From Gimesia chilikensis (GTDB lineage Bacteria; Planctomycetota; Planctomycetia; Planctomycetales; Planctomycetaceae): a stretch of DNA of 64,000 nt. Where the stretch lies: NCBI RefSeq assembly GCF_007744075.1, contig NZ_CP036266.1:6313248-6377247 (forward strand), written 5' to 3'. The translations under genes were made by a program, and so were the position numbers. The first letter of the stretch is position 1. Each line of letters begins with the position of its first letter. The notes beneath the pieces were generated by a model. It ran no database searches. It had not been told where the DNA came from and worked only from the letters and a program-made list of their open reading frames with translations. Of the stretch, positions 44,557-54,500 are shown piece by piece.

Positions 44557-45360
44557 ATGCTTCGTGAACTAACCGCCTCAGATCAACAGCTCATTCTGGA
44601 CTATGCATACCAGCACGAACTCGAAAACATGTTCGTGATCGGCAGCTTTGAATTCTCTGACAATCCCTTCGAGTTCAACACTTACCTGGGCTATTTCGAA
44701 AATGATGTGCTGACAGGTCTGGGCGTCTACTTCGGCCTCTGGAACGACATCACACTGCACGCTGAGAGCACCGCTGTCATCGATGCCTTTGTCGATGAGT
44801 TCGTGAAACAGAACCGGCCCCTGAAATATGTGGTCGCCTTCCAGCGGCATGCACTCCCAACCCTCGACCGTCTCCAGCAGCATGGCATCACCCCCATCAA
44901 AGTTCGGGAGCAGACCCTGTACCTGTTGGCGCAGGAGAATTTCCATGACTGTTCCACAGGAGCAGAAGTCCAGGGAACGTCAGGCGACATAGACGGTATC
45001 ATTCGCCTGGGAAACATCATGGATGAGCAACCTGCCGACAGAGAAGTGCCCGAAAACGAGCGGGCGCGCATTGTCCCCGAGTACGAATGGCTACTGAAAC
45101 AGGCAGGTGAGATCATCGCCAAAGCCAATGTCCACGGGCTATCTCAGCACTACGCCCAGGTAGGCGGCGTGATGACACATCCCGCTCACCAGGGAAAAGG
45201 CTACGCCAAACAGACCGTCAGCGCCACCTGCAGACACTGGTTCGCCCGGGGCAAACAACTCACCCTGTTCGTCAACAACGACAACACCCCCGCAATTCGA
45301 GCCTACACCAGACTGGGATTCCAGCCAATCGGGGAATACATTCATGCAGAATTTGCGTGA
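44557..45360 (+). CDS. GNAT family N-acetyltransferase
   Basis: 267 residues from the ATG at 44557; a TTG at 44524 would add 11 residues but has no ribosome site. The C-terminal half is a GNAT domain: the acetyl-CoA loop in MTHPAHQGKGYAKQ (R/Q-x-x-G-x-G/A type) near residue 208 and the closing LFVNNDNTPAIRAYTRLGF. The N-terminal half looks like a second, degenerate GNAT-like domain that lacks the CoA loop. These enzymes acetylate amines on small molecules or proteins; the substrate is unknown. It stands alone on the plus strand. Confidence 0.85.
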   Translation: MLRELTASDQQLILDYAYQHELENMFVIGSFEFSDNPFEFNTYLGYFENDVLTGLGVYFGLWNDITLHAESTAVIDAFVDEFVKQNRPLKYVVAFQRHALPTLDRLQQHGITPIKVREQTLYLLAQENFHDCSTGAEVQGTSGDIDGIIRLGNIMDEQPADREVPENERARIVPEYEWLLKQAGEIIAKANVHGLSQHYAQVGGVMTHPAHQGKGYAKQTVSATCRHWFARGKQLTLFVNNDNTPAIRAYTRLGFQPIGEYIHAEFA

Positions 45361-45377
45361 GCCTGTTTTAAAAGTCA

Positions 45378-45690
45378 TTATTTCGCGCGTACATAGATCG
45401 CGCTGAACCGGATCTCAGTCTTCTTTCGTCCCTCAAACGTCACCCTCACCGATACCGCTCCAGCAGACTGGTCACATTGGTCTGACCATTCCAGGTGATC
45501 GGTGTCTGAAATCCATTCATCTTCACAACCGCCGTCTGCTTTCCCGAATAGCCCGGCAGCGGAATCGTATTCGCACTCAGCAGTTACACTCTCAGCTACG
45601 ACTCTGTTCTCAGCCCATCCGCTTTCCTGACAACAGCATCAGACACGAGCGCAACATCATGCTGCTCCTGGAACAACTTTAGACATGAGA
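45378..45690 (-). pseudogene. Decayed C-terminal fragment of a secreted protein
   Basis: Reading the minus strand, one frame encodes …FQEQHDVALVSDAVVRKADG…, meets TAG (45596-45598) and TAA (45584-45586), continues as PGYSGKQTAVVKMNGFQTPI and WNGQTNVTSLL, then must shift frame near 45450-45460 to continue AVSVRVTFEGRKKTEIRF and end SAIYVRAK at TAA 45378. The WNGxTNVTSL…VxVRVTF pattern is typical of the last beta strands of planctomycete secreted hydrolases. Two stops and a frameshift in 310 bases mean the gene is dead. The upstream part is missing or replaced by the neighbour gene. Confidence 0.6.
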
Positions 45691-45694
45691 GAGG

Positions 45695-45736
45695 TATTTC
45701 AGTGTAGATGATGGGGGTGGTGACGCAATGATATTC
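45695..45736 (-). repeat. Imperfect 42-bp repeat, copy 1
   Basis: Shares GTATTTCAGTGTAGAT, then GCAATGAT with the copy at 46925-46968 (roughly three quarters identical by eye). Lies just downstream of the lipoprotein gene's stop. Confidence 0.5.
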
Positions 45737-45776
45737 CTGGAAAATAGTCTTCTGGAAATACTGTGCAACTCGACTA

Positions 45777-46886
45777 CTATTTCAGGAATTGAAATGACGT
45801 ACGTGCATGAGAAAACAGATCGCGATAATGCTCTATCTGATCTGCATCGCAGTGAAAACTCATAACATATAAGTCTTCATTTCTGATAAACAGATAGATC
45901 TGACAGGCAATCAACCGGGCATCCAAACGAATTCTTCTTGTATGAAAATATCTGGCAGGTACATCGCAGACAGTCGTCGTCCCCGAACAGACAATAGAGT
46001 CTCCGATTCGTTTCATGCGCTGATCAGCAACTTCAGTTAATATCAGTTGGGGAGCCATCGTCTTCATCTGATCTGTCAGTTTAAAGTTGACGTCGCGCCC
46101 ACATAGGATCATGACAGTATGAAACCTTGATGGAGTAGCATTGTAGTAGGACAGAACAGAATCAGGCTCAGTATTTGTCTCTTCAAAATCAGCTGGGAGC
46201 TTCATCGTGAAGGTCTGTTTTGAATATTCTTTAAATTGTTGATCAACAGGTGAATCAGAATGAGTCAAAAGATCGACACACTGTTCCGGGACTGCAGTGA
46301 ATTCAGCAATCGTCTGTTCTGTTAATACAGACTTCTCAGAAGCCCCTAGTGGGTATTGGTTAATTTTCTTCCAGAGCCCCGTATTAATCATTGATGCATG
46401 TTGTGCTAAACTCGCCAATACAGATCGTACTGCGACATACTCTCTGGTATCAACACAAGACCGGTCGATTTCTAACGCTTGCTGTAGTTCGCCAAACGCA
46501 CGATCAGCTGTTTCTAAATCCAGAGATTCAAGCCCCTGATATCTTACAGAACGTGCCTGGTATGCTGCTCTTACCAGGCACGCCCATACCTGTAAATCAC
46601 TGGGTGACTGTTTCGTGACCTCTTTTGAAAATGCCCTCCAGTCAGGAATTGATTGTCCGGTAATGCCTATGCTGGCTTCGAAGGCAGCTTTAAACTCTGC
46701 ACTGGTAACATCTCGGTAGGCCTCCAGTTCAGTATATGACTGCGAGTTTTGAGTATCCTTGAGAGGTGTCATAGTCTCAACTGGAACTGGAATCTCCAGT
46801 TTTTCAGAAGTACAACCAGTCAACAATATGATCGCAGAAAACAGAAACCAGCCCCTATCATTCAATCTCGACGGTCTTAAACGCAT
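45777..46886 (-). CDS. Putative lipoprotein of unknown function
   Basis: 369 residues. After a basic start, a hydrophobic run ends in the lipobox LTGC (Cys25), so the mature protein is probably lipid-anchored. Residues ~60-190 are helical with TPR-like spacing; the C-terminal ~160 residues show a beta pattern (TFTMKLPADFEE…, RFHTVMILCGRDV, LYVMSFHCDADQ) resembling the PsbP/DUF-type domains that measure user-defined stress, but no firm match. It is bracketed by two copies of an imperfect repeat. Upstream pentapeptide-repeat gene is 170 bases away on the same strand. Confidence 0.65.
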   Translation of the reverse strand: MRLRPSRLNDRGWFLFSAIILLTGCTSEKLEIPVPVETMTPLKDTQNSQSYTELEAYRDVTSAEFKAAFEASIGITGQSIPDWRAFSKEVTKQSPSDLQVWACLVRAAYQARSVRYQGLESLDLETADRAFGELQQALEIDRSCVDTREYVAVRSVLASLAQHASMINTGLWKKINQYPLGASEKSVLTEQTIAEFTAVPEQCVDLLTHSDSPVDQQFKEYSKQTFTMKLPADFEETNTEPDSVLSYYNATPSRFHTVMILCGRDVNFKLTDQMKTMAPQLILTEVADQRMKRIGDSIVCSGTTTVCDVPARYFHTRRIRLDARLIACQIYLFIRNEDLYVMSFHCDADQIEHYRDLFSHARTSFQFLK

Positions 46887-46924
46887 AACCAGCAGCCCTC
46901 GGTAATAGCTATTTTATTTGAATT

Positions 46925-46968
46925 GTATTTCAGTGTAGATAATTTGTGTCGGGAAGCAATGATGTTTC
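46925..46968 (-). repeat. Imperfect 42-bp repeat, copy 2
   Basis: Matches the copy at 45695-45736; sits about 40 bases before the lipoprotein gene start on the minus strand. A weaker partial copy (GTAGATGATGGTGGAG) occurs near 47037-47053. Confidence 0.5.
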
Positions 46969-47059
46969 TACTCACACGAGCCTGAGGACAGAACTGAAAG
47001 CAAACAGATTTACCTCTCGGTTAATGAATAGCGAGATGTAGATGATGGTGGAGCACATG

Positions 47060-47707
47060 TCAGAAACTGTCTGGGAATTCACCTGTTTTCAACATGCGCA
47101 GCTGAAAACAGGCATTGTTGAACTCTACTCCTTCCAGCCGGGCCCCTTGAAAAGAAGTGTCGCTCAGCACGCTTCCGACAAACCTGGCACCGCGTAAATC
47201 GGTATAAGAGAAGTCAGAGCCCTTTAGCTCCGAGTCCCAGAAATCAGCACCTCGCAGTGACGCCCGCTGAAACGAGAGCTTCACATAAGCGTTGCGGAGC
47301 ACCAGACCATTCAGAGTACAACCCGCCAGAATTCCACTTTCGTCCGTCTCAATCCGGCTGCCATTGAAAACACGTTCTCCCGCCTGATAACGTTCCAGTA
47401 ACTCTTCTGCGGAGCGGGCCGGTCGAATGCGACGCTGGGCAATCTCATAGGCAGTCAGCAGTCGCAAGGCGATCACCTTGTCCCTCTCAGGATCAGTCGG
47501 ACTGATCCCCATTGAGTTTTCCTGAATTCGCAGTAGATGCTCTGCAACGCGCCGTTCATCCGCCCCTCTCTTGAGTAATTGGAGAAGCACAACATCGTAC
47601 CTGGAATACTCACTGAAGGCGCCTTCATCTGCATTCACACCCAGCGGGTCCCACTCACGAAACAAAATGTCATGCACCAGACGAATCAAATGAGAGTCAA
47701 CGTTCAT
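47060..47707 (-). CDS. Pentapeptide-repeat protein
   Basis: 215 residues from the ATG at 47707, preceded by GGAAG 6 bases upstream; the frame extends to 47773 without a better start. Residues ~1-120 are helical and unassigned. Residues ~130-205 hold about ten pentapeptide repeats of the A(D/N)LxX type (LRNAYVKLSFQRASLRGADF, DLRGARFVGSVLSDTSF), which fold into a right-handed quadrilateral beta-helix. Roles of such proteins range from DNA mimicry to scaffolding; none can be assigned here. Cytoplasmic: no signal peptide. Confidence 0.75.
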   Translation of the reverse strand: MNVDSHLIRLVHDILFREWDPLGVNADEGAFSEYSRYDVVLLQLLKRGADERRVAEHLLRIQENSMGISPTDPERDKVIALRLLTAYEIAQRRIRPARSAEELLERYQAGERVFNGSRIETDESGILAGCTLNGLVLRNAYVKLSFQRASLRGADFWDSELKGSDFSYTDLRGARFVGSVLSDTSFQGARLEGVEFNNACFQLRMLKTGEFPDSF

Positions 47708-47822
47708 GCTACTTCCATCTCTAGCAGACTTATTTGATACAGGTATTGTGTTTCTAAAGTAGAGTTCGCACAATCAAATCGCCTCTACAAAATAATGATG
47801 CGATATCATTCATGATATTTGG

Positions 47823-48398
47823 ATGATATTCATACCAGAATTGTTATTTAATCTGACAACCATGCACAATCTCATCATCGACACCCCACTGGGGGAAATC
47901 AATTTTTTCGTCTTTGGCGTCACACCAGGGGTGCAGGTGCAGCTTGATCAGGTGCCGCTCTCACCCCGGTTGCCGGCTGGGATGTCACTAGACAATTGCC
48001 TGGGGATTCTGCTGCAAATTAACTGTCGCGAACCAGTAGAAGACCTGATATTCGAGTGCCGACTGCGGGGACACAAGTACGACTCCTGCTCTTATGAAGG
48101 GGGCCAGCATCTGTTTGCAATGTCCTGGGAGAATGCTCAGACGCAGCTTATGATCGGCACTGAAGATGAAGAGTGCCTTAATGCGCGTCTGCCGGAAGAG
48201 CAGAAATATGAATTCTGCCCGCTGGGACACGACGAAAAAGGGATCACGCTGACACTGCCTGACCTGGAAAAAGGGAACCGATGCAGTTTCCACTTCATTG
48301 TCGCCTGGCAGGATTTCCCCGCAGCAGATTCGGGAGCCTGCTGGCACGCCGTCGATGTCCGGCACGCGGTTCTTTGGAAAGCGTTCAACCATTCTTGA
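47823..48398 (+). CDS. Hypothetical protein
   Basis: 191 residues from ATG 47823, or 178 from ATG 47862 (MHNLIIDTPLGEINFF), which looks the more natural protein start; neither has a good ribosome site. Soluble, with a beta-rich pattern and several Cys (CR, CSYEGG, CPLG, CSFHF) that do not form a recognised zinc motif. No signal peptide in the shorter form. Family not recognised. It converges with the PDZ/coiled-coil gene, stops 37 bases apart. Confidence 0.5.
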   Translation: MIFIPELLFNLTTMHNLIIDTPLGEINFFVFGVTPGVQVQLDQVPLSPRLPAGMSLDNCLGILLQINCREPVEDLIFECRLRGHKYDSCSYEGGQHLFAMSWENAQTQLMIGTEDEECLNARLPEEQKYEFCPLGHDEKGITLTLPDLEKGNRCSFHFIVAWQDFPAADSGACWHAVDVRHAVLWKAFNHS

Positions 48399-48435
48399 GC
48401 TAAGAGAGACTTCTCGAGTTTGAATTGATCGACGA

Positions 48436-49821
48436 CTACTGCACCTTACCTCCCTGCTCAAAAAAGACGTCTAATACAATTTTCATCTGCTCCCTCTGAG
48501 CGGCAGAGACTGTAAATTTCTGCCCCGGAACGCTCGCGTGATGGACTGTCACATTATCCGATGAAATGATATCCCGCAGTAGTTTCAACTGCTGCGGATT
48601 CACAGGTGCGTCATACCATTTCCAGCCTTGGCTGGCTCTTTTCAATTTGATTTCCCACTCAGCGAATCCCGTTTCTTCCAGTTGCAGTAGACCAGCTTCA
48701 TTGAGAAATGCAGGAGTTCTGTGAGATACAACCGATTTTCTGACGATCTCCTGCTGCTCTGGCGTGAGCCCCGTGTAAAGAGCTCGAATCGCCTTTCGCG
48801 ATTGATCTGTCAGTTGCCTCGAATTTCGGCCTGAGATACTCGCTGGATTCGCCAACTGTTCCTGACGACGCAGGAGACGCTGATGGTTTTGTTCGACTCG
48901 CATCAGCTCGGCATTGATCCGTTCCATCGCGGCAATCTGTTTTAATCGCTCTTTATTCCGTTCCTGGTATGCTTTGTCGGTCCGCTTTTCATCGAATTTA
49001 AAATCTTTGAATTCGCGCTCATACGCTTCTTCTGCAACCCGGAATTCCTCTTTGATTTTCCGCTGACCTTCTTCAGACAGCAACAGTTGCAGTTCAACCT
49101 GGATCGGCCCCCACTCTGGACTTTTCGATCGTCGAAAAATACTCGGTTTGTGATCTCTGTCAAAGCCATCCTCGGGCACGAAAGCAGTTTGACCATCTTC
49201 GGTCGCGATGATGAATGTTCCGCCAACTGTCTTACCTGGAAGTAATTGAGCCATTCTCAGATGGAGTTGAGTGGGACGTGAATTCGTTTCCGTAAAGTAG
49301 AGCTGGAAATTATCCGGAGAAAATATTGTAGCCGGAGATTCCCGATGCCTGACTTTGACCACAGGCAGCAGCTCGGAATCGAGACCTGGAGTTTTCCTCA
49401 ATTTCAGTCGGAGTGCCGTCTCATCTGAGATCGCAGGTAGCACAACGGAGATTCGATTCCATCGATTTTCCTCCCGTCGGATCACTCCCAGTTTCAACTC
49501 ATCCTGACTGGTGATTCGACTGAGTTTCTTATCTCCCGCGCGGGGAGCACGCAGGTGACTTCCGTTGACAATGTGAATCAGATCATTCTCCTGAAGTCCT
49601 GCCATCGAGGCTCGTGATTTGTCCGCAACGGCCCTCACAATTAAAGCATTACTGGTGCGTGTTGGAAAAATTGGAATCGGCTGATTCGTCTCACGAAGCG
49701 ACTTGATATATTCAAAGACTTCAACTGTCTCAAAACCCATCTCATAGTGTTTAACAGGCGGTTGTGCTTGAACCTGAGACGATAGCAGAAACAAAACCAC
49801 AAAAATACAAAGCACTCTCAT
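48436..49821 (-). CDS. Secreted PDZ and coiled-coil protein
   Basis: 461 residues with a signal peptide (VLCIFVVLFLLSSQVQAQ). A PDZ-like domain lies at ~60-125 (ALIVRAVADKSRASMAGLQE NDLIHI-type strand/helix order). Residues ~125-260 are beta-rich. A highly charged coiled coil fills ~255-345, and a helical C-terminal domain ends at 461. There is no protease domain, so the PDZ is likely a peptide-binding adaptor in the periplasm. No family match; single gene with its own leader. Confidence 0.65.
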   Translation of the reverse strand: MRVLCIFVVLFLLSSQVQAQPPVKHYEMGFETVEVFEYIKSLRETNQPIPIFPTRTSNALIVRAVADKSRASMAGLQENDLIHIVNGSHLRAPRAGDKKLSRITSQDELKLGVIRREENRWNRISVVLPAISDETALRLKLRKTPGLDSELLPVVKVRHRESPATIFSPDNFQLYFTETNSRPTQLHLRMAQLLPGKTVGGTFIIATEDGQTAFVPEDGFDRDHKPSIFRRSKSPEWGPIQVELQLLLSEEGQRKIKEEFRVAEEAYEREFKDFKFDEKRTDKAYQERNKERLKQIAAMERINAELMRVEQNHQRLLRRQEQLANPASISGRNSRQLTDQSRKAIRALYTGLTPEQQEIVRKSVVSHRTPAFLNEAGLLQLEETGFAEWEIKLKRASQGWKWYDAPVNPQQLKLLRDIISSDNVTVHHASVPGQKFTVSAAQREQMKIVLDVFFEQGGKVQ

Positions 49822-49926
49822 CTGATCGACCTCGATTCAACAGATAGCCCAAAGCGAGTGAAATTTAACCTGAAATCCACACTCGCCCACCATATGATCG
49901 CATGAACACAAAATCAAGCCGGGCGT

Positions 49927-49958
49927 AAAAAAAGCAGCCCCTGAGGACTGCTTTTTGA
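49927..49958 (-). terminator. Bidirectional-looking terminator of glgC
   Basis: Stem AAAAAGCAG / CTGCTTTTT (49929-49937 and 49948-49956) with flanking A and T runs on both sides, 25 bases after the glgC stop. Confidence 0.8.
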
Positions 49959-49982
49959 TTTTCTGTTTTCACAGTGGTGGCT

Positions 49983-51263
49983 TTACAGCTTCCACCCCTC
50001 CTCTAAAACAGTGCCCTTAGGGACGACAATAATGCCGTCGCGAATCATCACATCGCTCTGGTCAAAGTCGGTCTCGGTATGACCGTTGAGTTCAATGCGT
50101 GCTCCTTTGCCGACGCGGCAATTCTTGTCGACGATCGCACCGTCAATATAGGCACCATCGCCAATACCGATCGGCGGACGGTCGTCCTGGTCCAGCTCTT
50201 TGCATTGGTCCTGGTAGAAGTCGGCCCCCATAATGACCGAGTTGCGAATGGTCACGTTTTTACCAATTCGACACCGCAGGCCAATGATGCTGTTTTCAAT
50301 CACAGAGCCTTCATCAATCTCACAACCATCGGCGATCAGGCTGCGGGTGATCTGCGTTCCTTCGCAGCGCGTCGGAGGCAGGAAGCGGGGACGCGAGTAG
50401 ATCGGCGCCTTCTCCACGACGAAGTCAAATGGTGGCTGTGGATGAGCCAGAGCCAGGTTCGCTTCGTAGAAAGAACGGATCGTCCCGATATCTTCCCAGT
50501 AACCGTCGAACAGGTGCGCGTGTACTTTGTGAGTCCGGATTGACATCGGAAAGATTTCTTTACCGAAATCTTCGTAATCGGTCGCCTTCAACAGATCAAC
50601 GAGCAGATCGCGATTGAACAGATAAATGCCCATGCTGGCCAGGCAGTCCCGGCCACGGCTTTCGATGCCCTGCTGGTCAATCCACTCGGGAGAAGTCCGC
50701 ACCATCGACAGGTCTTCTTCGGTCTGCGGTTTTTCCAGGAAGCCTTTCACGCGGCCTGTGTCATCAACCCGCATGATCCCAAACGCCGAGGCCTGTTCGC
50801 TGGAGAGTGGCACCGTCGCGATCGAAACGTCGGCCTTAGACTCGATATGATTGGTCAACATTTCCGAATAGTCCATGCGATACAACTGATCGCCGGAGAG
50901 AATCAGCACGTAATCGATGTCCGACTGTTCGATACAGCGGATGTTCTTACGGACAGCATCTGCTGTTCCCTGGTACCAGTCGGTCCCTTCCATCGTCTGC
51001 TGGGCTGCCAGGATCTCGACAAAACCGCCGCCGAAGGAATCAAATTTATATGTCTGTCGGATGTGACGGTGCAGACTGACCGAGTTGAACTGCGTGAGCA
51101 GATAGATGCGATTCAGTTCACTGTTGATACAGTTTGAGATCGGAATATCGATCAAACGATACTTGCCGGCCAGGGGAACAGCGGGTTTGGAACGGAGCTG
51201 TGTTAGTGGAAACAGACGAGTTCCTTTGCCCCCTCCCAGGATGAGGCTGACAATATTTTTCAT
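49983..51263 (-). CDS. glgC: Glucose-1-phosphate adenylyltransferase (ADP-glucose pyrophosphorylase)
   Basis: 426 residues, full family length. It makes ADP-glucose from ATP and glucose-1-phosphate, the committed step of bacterial glycogen synthesis. The N-terminal nucleotidyltransferase domain has GGGKGTRLFPLT and the SKPAVPLAGKYRLIDIP substrate motif; GTADAVR and the metal Asp in ILSGDQLYRMDY follow. The C-terminal third is the left-handed beta-helix (hexapeptide) domain that binds allosteric effectors. No other glycogen gene is adjacent. The strong hairpin downstream ends the transcript. Confidence 0.95.
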   Translation of the reverse strand: MKNIVSLILGGGKGTRLFPLTQLRSKPAVPLAGKYRLIDIPISNCINSELNRIYLLTQFNSVSLHRHIRQTYKFDSFGGGFVEILAAQQTMEGTDWYQGTADAVRKNIRCIEQSDIDYVLILSGDQLYRMDYSEMLTNHIESKADVSIATVPLSSEQASAFGIMRVDDTGRVKGFLEKPQTEEDLSMVRTSPEWIDQQGIESRGRDCLASMGIYLFNRDLLVDLLKATDYEDFGKEIFPMSIRTHKVHAHLFDGYWEDIGTIRSFYEANLALAHPQPPFDFVVEKAPIYSRPRFLPPTRCEGTQITRSLIADGCEIDEGSVIENSIIGLRCRIGKNVTIRNSVIMGADFYQDQCKELDQDDRPPIGIGDGAYIDGAIVDKNCRVGKGARIELNGHTETDFDQSDVMIRDGIIVVPKGTVLEEGWKL

Positions 51264-51599
51264 GGATTAACCTGATTCTAGTGCGTTGCGCACACTCTAG
51301 ACGAATGACACTCTCTTTTATAAGCAAACTTAATGAACGGCTTGCCTCTTAGTGATACTGTATTGTATTTAGTTCATGTTACTGAGATTCTACCCTGCAA
51401 ACCAGTTGAGAATGAACTGTACTCTCACAGCTCTGGAAAAATTCCGATTCGGGTTCAAATCTGTATTGATCAGCGAATATAGGAGAAACTCAGTCTGTGA
51501 ACCGCTTCTACAGGCGGTTAAGATAGTAGTGATTTTCCGACCTGAATTCATACAAATTTCATCCACAGAATCCCGCCGCTCACCCCAAGGAGTGTTACT
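51264..51599. other. Divergent intergenic region between glgC and the haem-binding PVC gene
   Basis: About 336 bases that should hold promoters for both genes. A TATAAA-like box lies on the minus strand near 51320, but no matching -35 is clear. No RNA gene seen. Confidence 0.35.
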
Positions 51600-54500
51600 T
51601 TGTTTCCTGCCCACTGTCTGCAACTCCCGTTTCGTTTACGTCTCCTGCTGGCCTGTTCGGTCAGTCTGATCCCCTTTCTGAACCCTCACAAAGCTTTCAG
51701 CGAGACACCCTATACACCTGCGATTGCCGAGGCATCGCAGGAAGGGGAACAGGCAATTTCGGGCTTTCGCGTTCCTGAAGGAATGCATGTCAGCCTGTTT
51801 GCTGCGGAACCGCTGATGGCCAATCCGGTCGCCTTCTGCATTGATGAACAGGGACGTTTTTACGTAGCAGAAACCTACCGGCAGTCTAAGGGTGTGGAAG
51901 ACAACCGGAGTCATATGGACTGGTTGCATGATGACCTCGCCGCAGAAACCGTGGCCGATCGCGTTGCTTACTTCAAGAAACATCTCAAGGAAAACGTCAA
52001 AGACTACACGCTCGAACACGATCGGATCCGCCTGGTCGAGGATCGGGATCACGACGGCAAAGCCGACCATGCCGGCGTCTTCGCGGACGGCTTCAATAAC
52101 ATTGAAGACGGTACCGGGGCCGGCGTACTGGCCCGCGGTGGATACGTCTATTACACCTGCATTCCCCACGTCTGGCGTCTCAAAGACACGGCAGGTGAGG
52201 GGAAAGCCACCCTGCGGGAAAAACTGAGCAGCGGTTACGGGGTCAGGGTCGCCTTCCGCGGACACGACCTGCACGGACTGAAACTCGGCCCCGACGGTCG
52301 GCTCTACTTCAGCATCGGCGACCGGGGATACAATATCAAAACCAAAGAAGGCAAACACCTGTTTCGCCCTGATACGGGAGCCGTCTTCCGCTGCAACCTG
52401 GACGGGACAGAACTCGAAGAATTCGCTTACGGTTTGCGTAACCCGCAGGAACTGGCGTTTGACGATTACGGCAACCTGTTCACAGGCGACAACAACTCAG
52501 ACAGCGGCGACAAGGCCCGCTGGGTCTATGTTGTCGAAGGGGGAGATACCGGCTGGCGGATGTACTACCAGTACCTGTCCGACCGTGGCCCTTTCAATCG
52601 GGAAAAGATCTGGCACCCCGCTCACGAAGGTCAGCCGGCTTACATGGTTCCCCCGATCGTAAATTTGTCTGATGGTCCATCCGGACTGGTCCACTACCCG
52701 GGCGTGGGTCTCGCTGATCGTTATAAAGGTCACTTCTTCCTGGCCGACTTCCGGGGGACTCCCTCACGCAGCGGTATCCGTTCGTTTGCCGTCAAACCGA
52801 AGGGAGCTTCCTTTGAACTGACCGACTCCCATGAATTTATCTGGCAGATCCTCGCGACCGATGTCGACTTTGGCTACGACGGCAGCCTGTATGTCTCTGA
52901 CTGGGTCAACGGCTGGAACGGACTGGGCAAAGGCCGCATCTATCAGTTCACTGATACCAGACATGCAGGGGAAGCGAAAGAAGTTCACTCTGCAGAACTC
53001 ATGAAAGCAGGCTTTTCAGAACGTTCCACTGAGGAACTGGTCGGTCTGCTCGCGCATCCGGATCAGCGAATTCGCATGGAAGCCCAGTTTGCCCTCGTCA
53101 ATCGGAGTGCCCTGGATTCTCTACAGAATGTCGCCCTGAATGGGAACGATCTGTTTGCCCGCCTGCATGCCATCTGGGGCATCGGACAGTTGGGGCGTCA
53201 GACAAGTTCTGCAGTCGCCGGCATTCAAAGTCTGCTCAAAGATCCGGACAGCGAAGTCAGAGCTCAGACTGCCAAAGTGATCGGGGAAGCCGGATTTACT
53301 TCTGCAACTCCGACCCTGATTGAACTGCTCAAAGATTCGAATGCCCGCGTACAATACTTCGCCGCAGTTGCCTTGGGGCACTTTAAGTCACAGGCAGCGG
53401 TTCCCGCATTGTTTGAGCTACTCAAGCAGAATAACAATGCCGACCCGATGCTGCGTCATTCTGCGATTCTGGCACTGTCCCGCATCGGGGCAGCAGACCA
53501 GTTAGTTGCCGCGGTCAACAACGAATCGGCGGCAGTTCGCCTGGCTGCGGTTGTTGCTCTGCGTCGTCTGCAGCGTAAGGAAGTTGGTCTGTTCCTGCAG
53601 GATTCCGATCCCCAGATCGTGCTCGAAGCGGCCCGGGCGATTAACGATGCTCCCATTCCCGCTGCGGTACCAGACCTCGCAGCGGTTTCCCTGAATCCGG
53701 ACATGGCCGATCCCCTGCTCCGCCGGGTGATGAATGCGAACTTCCGACTGGGAGGTGCTGAAAACGCCGCCCTGTTGGCAAAGATTGCCGCCGATAAAAA
53801 TGTCCCTGAAACGCTCCGCCTGGAAGCGATTCAAGAACTGAGCCAGTGGAATGAGCCGGAGCCCCTGGATCGGGTTCTTGGACGCTGGCAGCCCATCGAA
53901 AACCGGCAACCGGTCGAACTGGCGGAAATCGTCGGTCCCATCGTCCCCGACCTGTTCAGCAGCTCGGAGAAGATCAAGGAAGCAGGCACCGGACTGGCAG
54001 CAAAATATGGCATCAAGGAAGCCGCCCCCATGCTGGCCAAAATGGTGGAAGATGTAAAACGTCCCGTTGATGTTCGAGTCGCTTCACTCAAGGCACTGGA
54101 TAAACTCGGCTACCCGGGCATTTCAGAGATCGCTAAAACCGCTATTCGGGACAAGCATGCCGCATTGAGAGTCGCTGGTCGCAATGTACTGGCTCGCCAT
54201 GAACCAGAGGCCGCCCTGCAGCCCCTGGAACAGGCCATTGAATCGGGACAAACGTCAGAAAAACAGGGCGCCATCGCCACCCTGGCTGAAATGCAGATCC
54301 CGGAAGCAACTACCATCCTGACCAGATGGATGCAACGACTGGTCAAGCAGGAGGTTCCCGCGGAAATTCAACTGGATCTGCTCAAGGCAGCCGCGCAGAA
54401 GAAATCACCCGAACTGGACCAACTCCGTGATCAGTATGAAGCTCAGCGCCCCGAGGGGGATGCGTTAGCGAACTACCTCGAATCGCTGTCTGGTGGGAAT

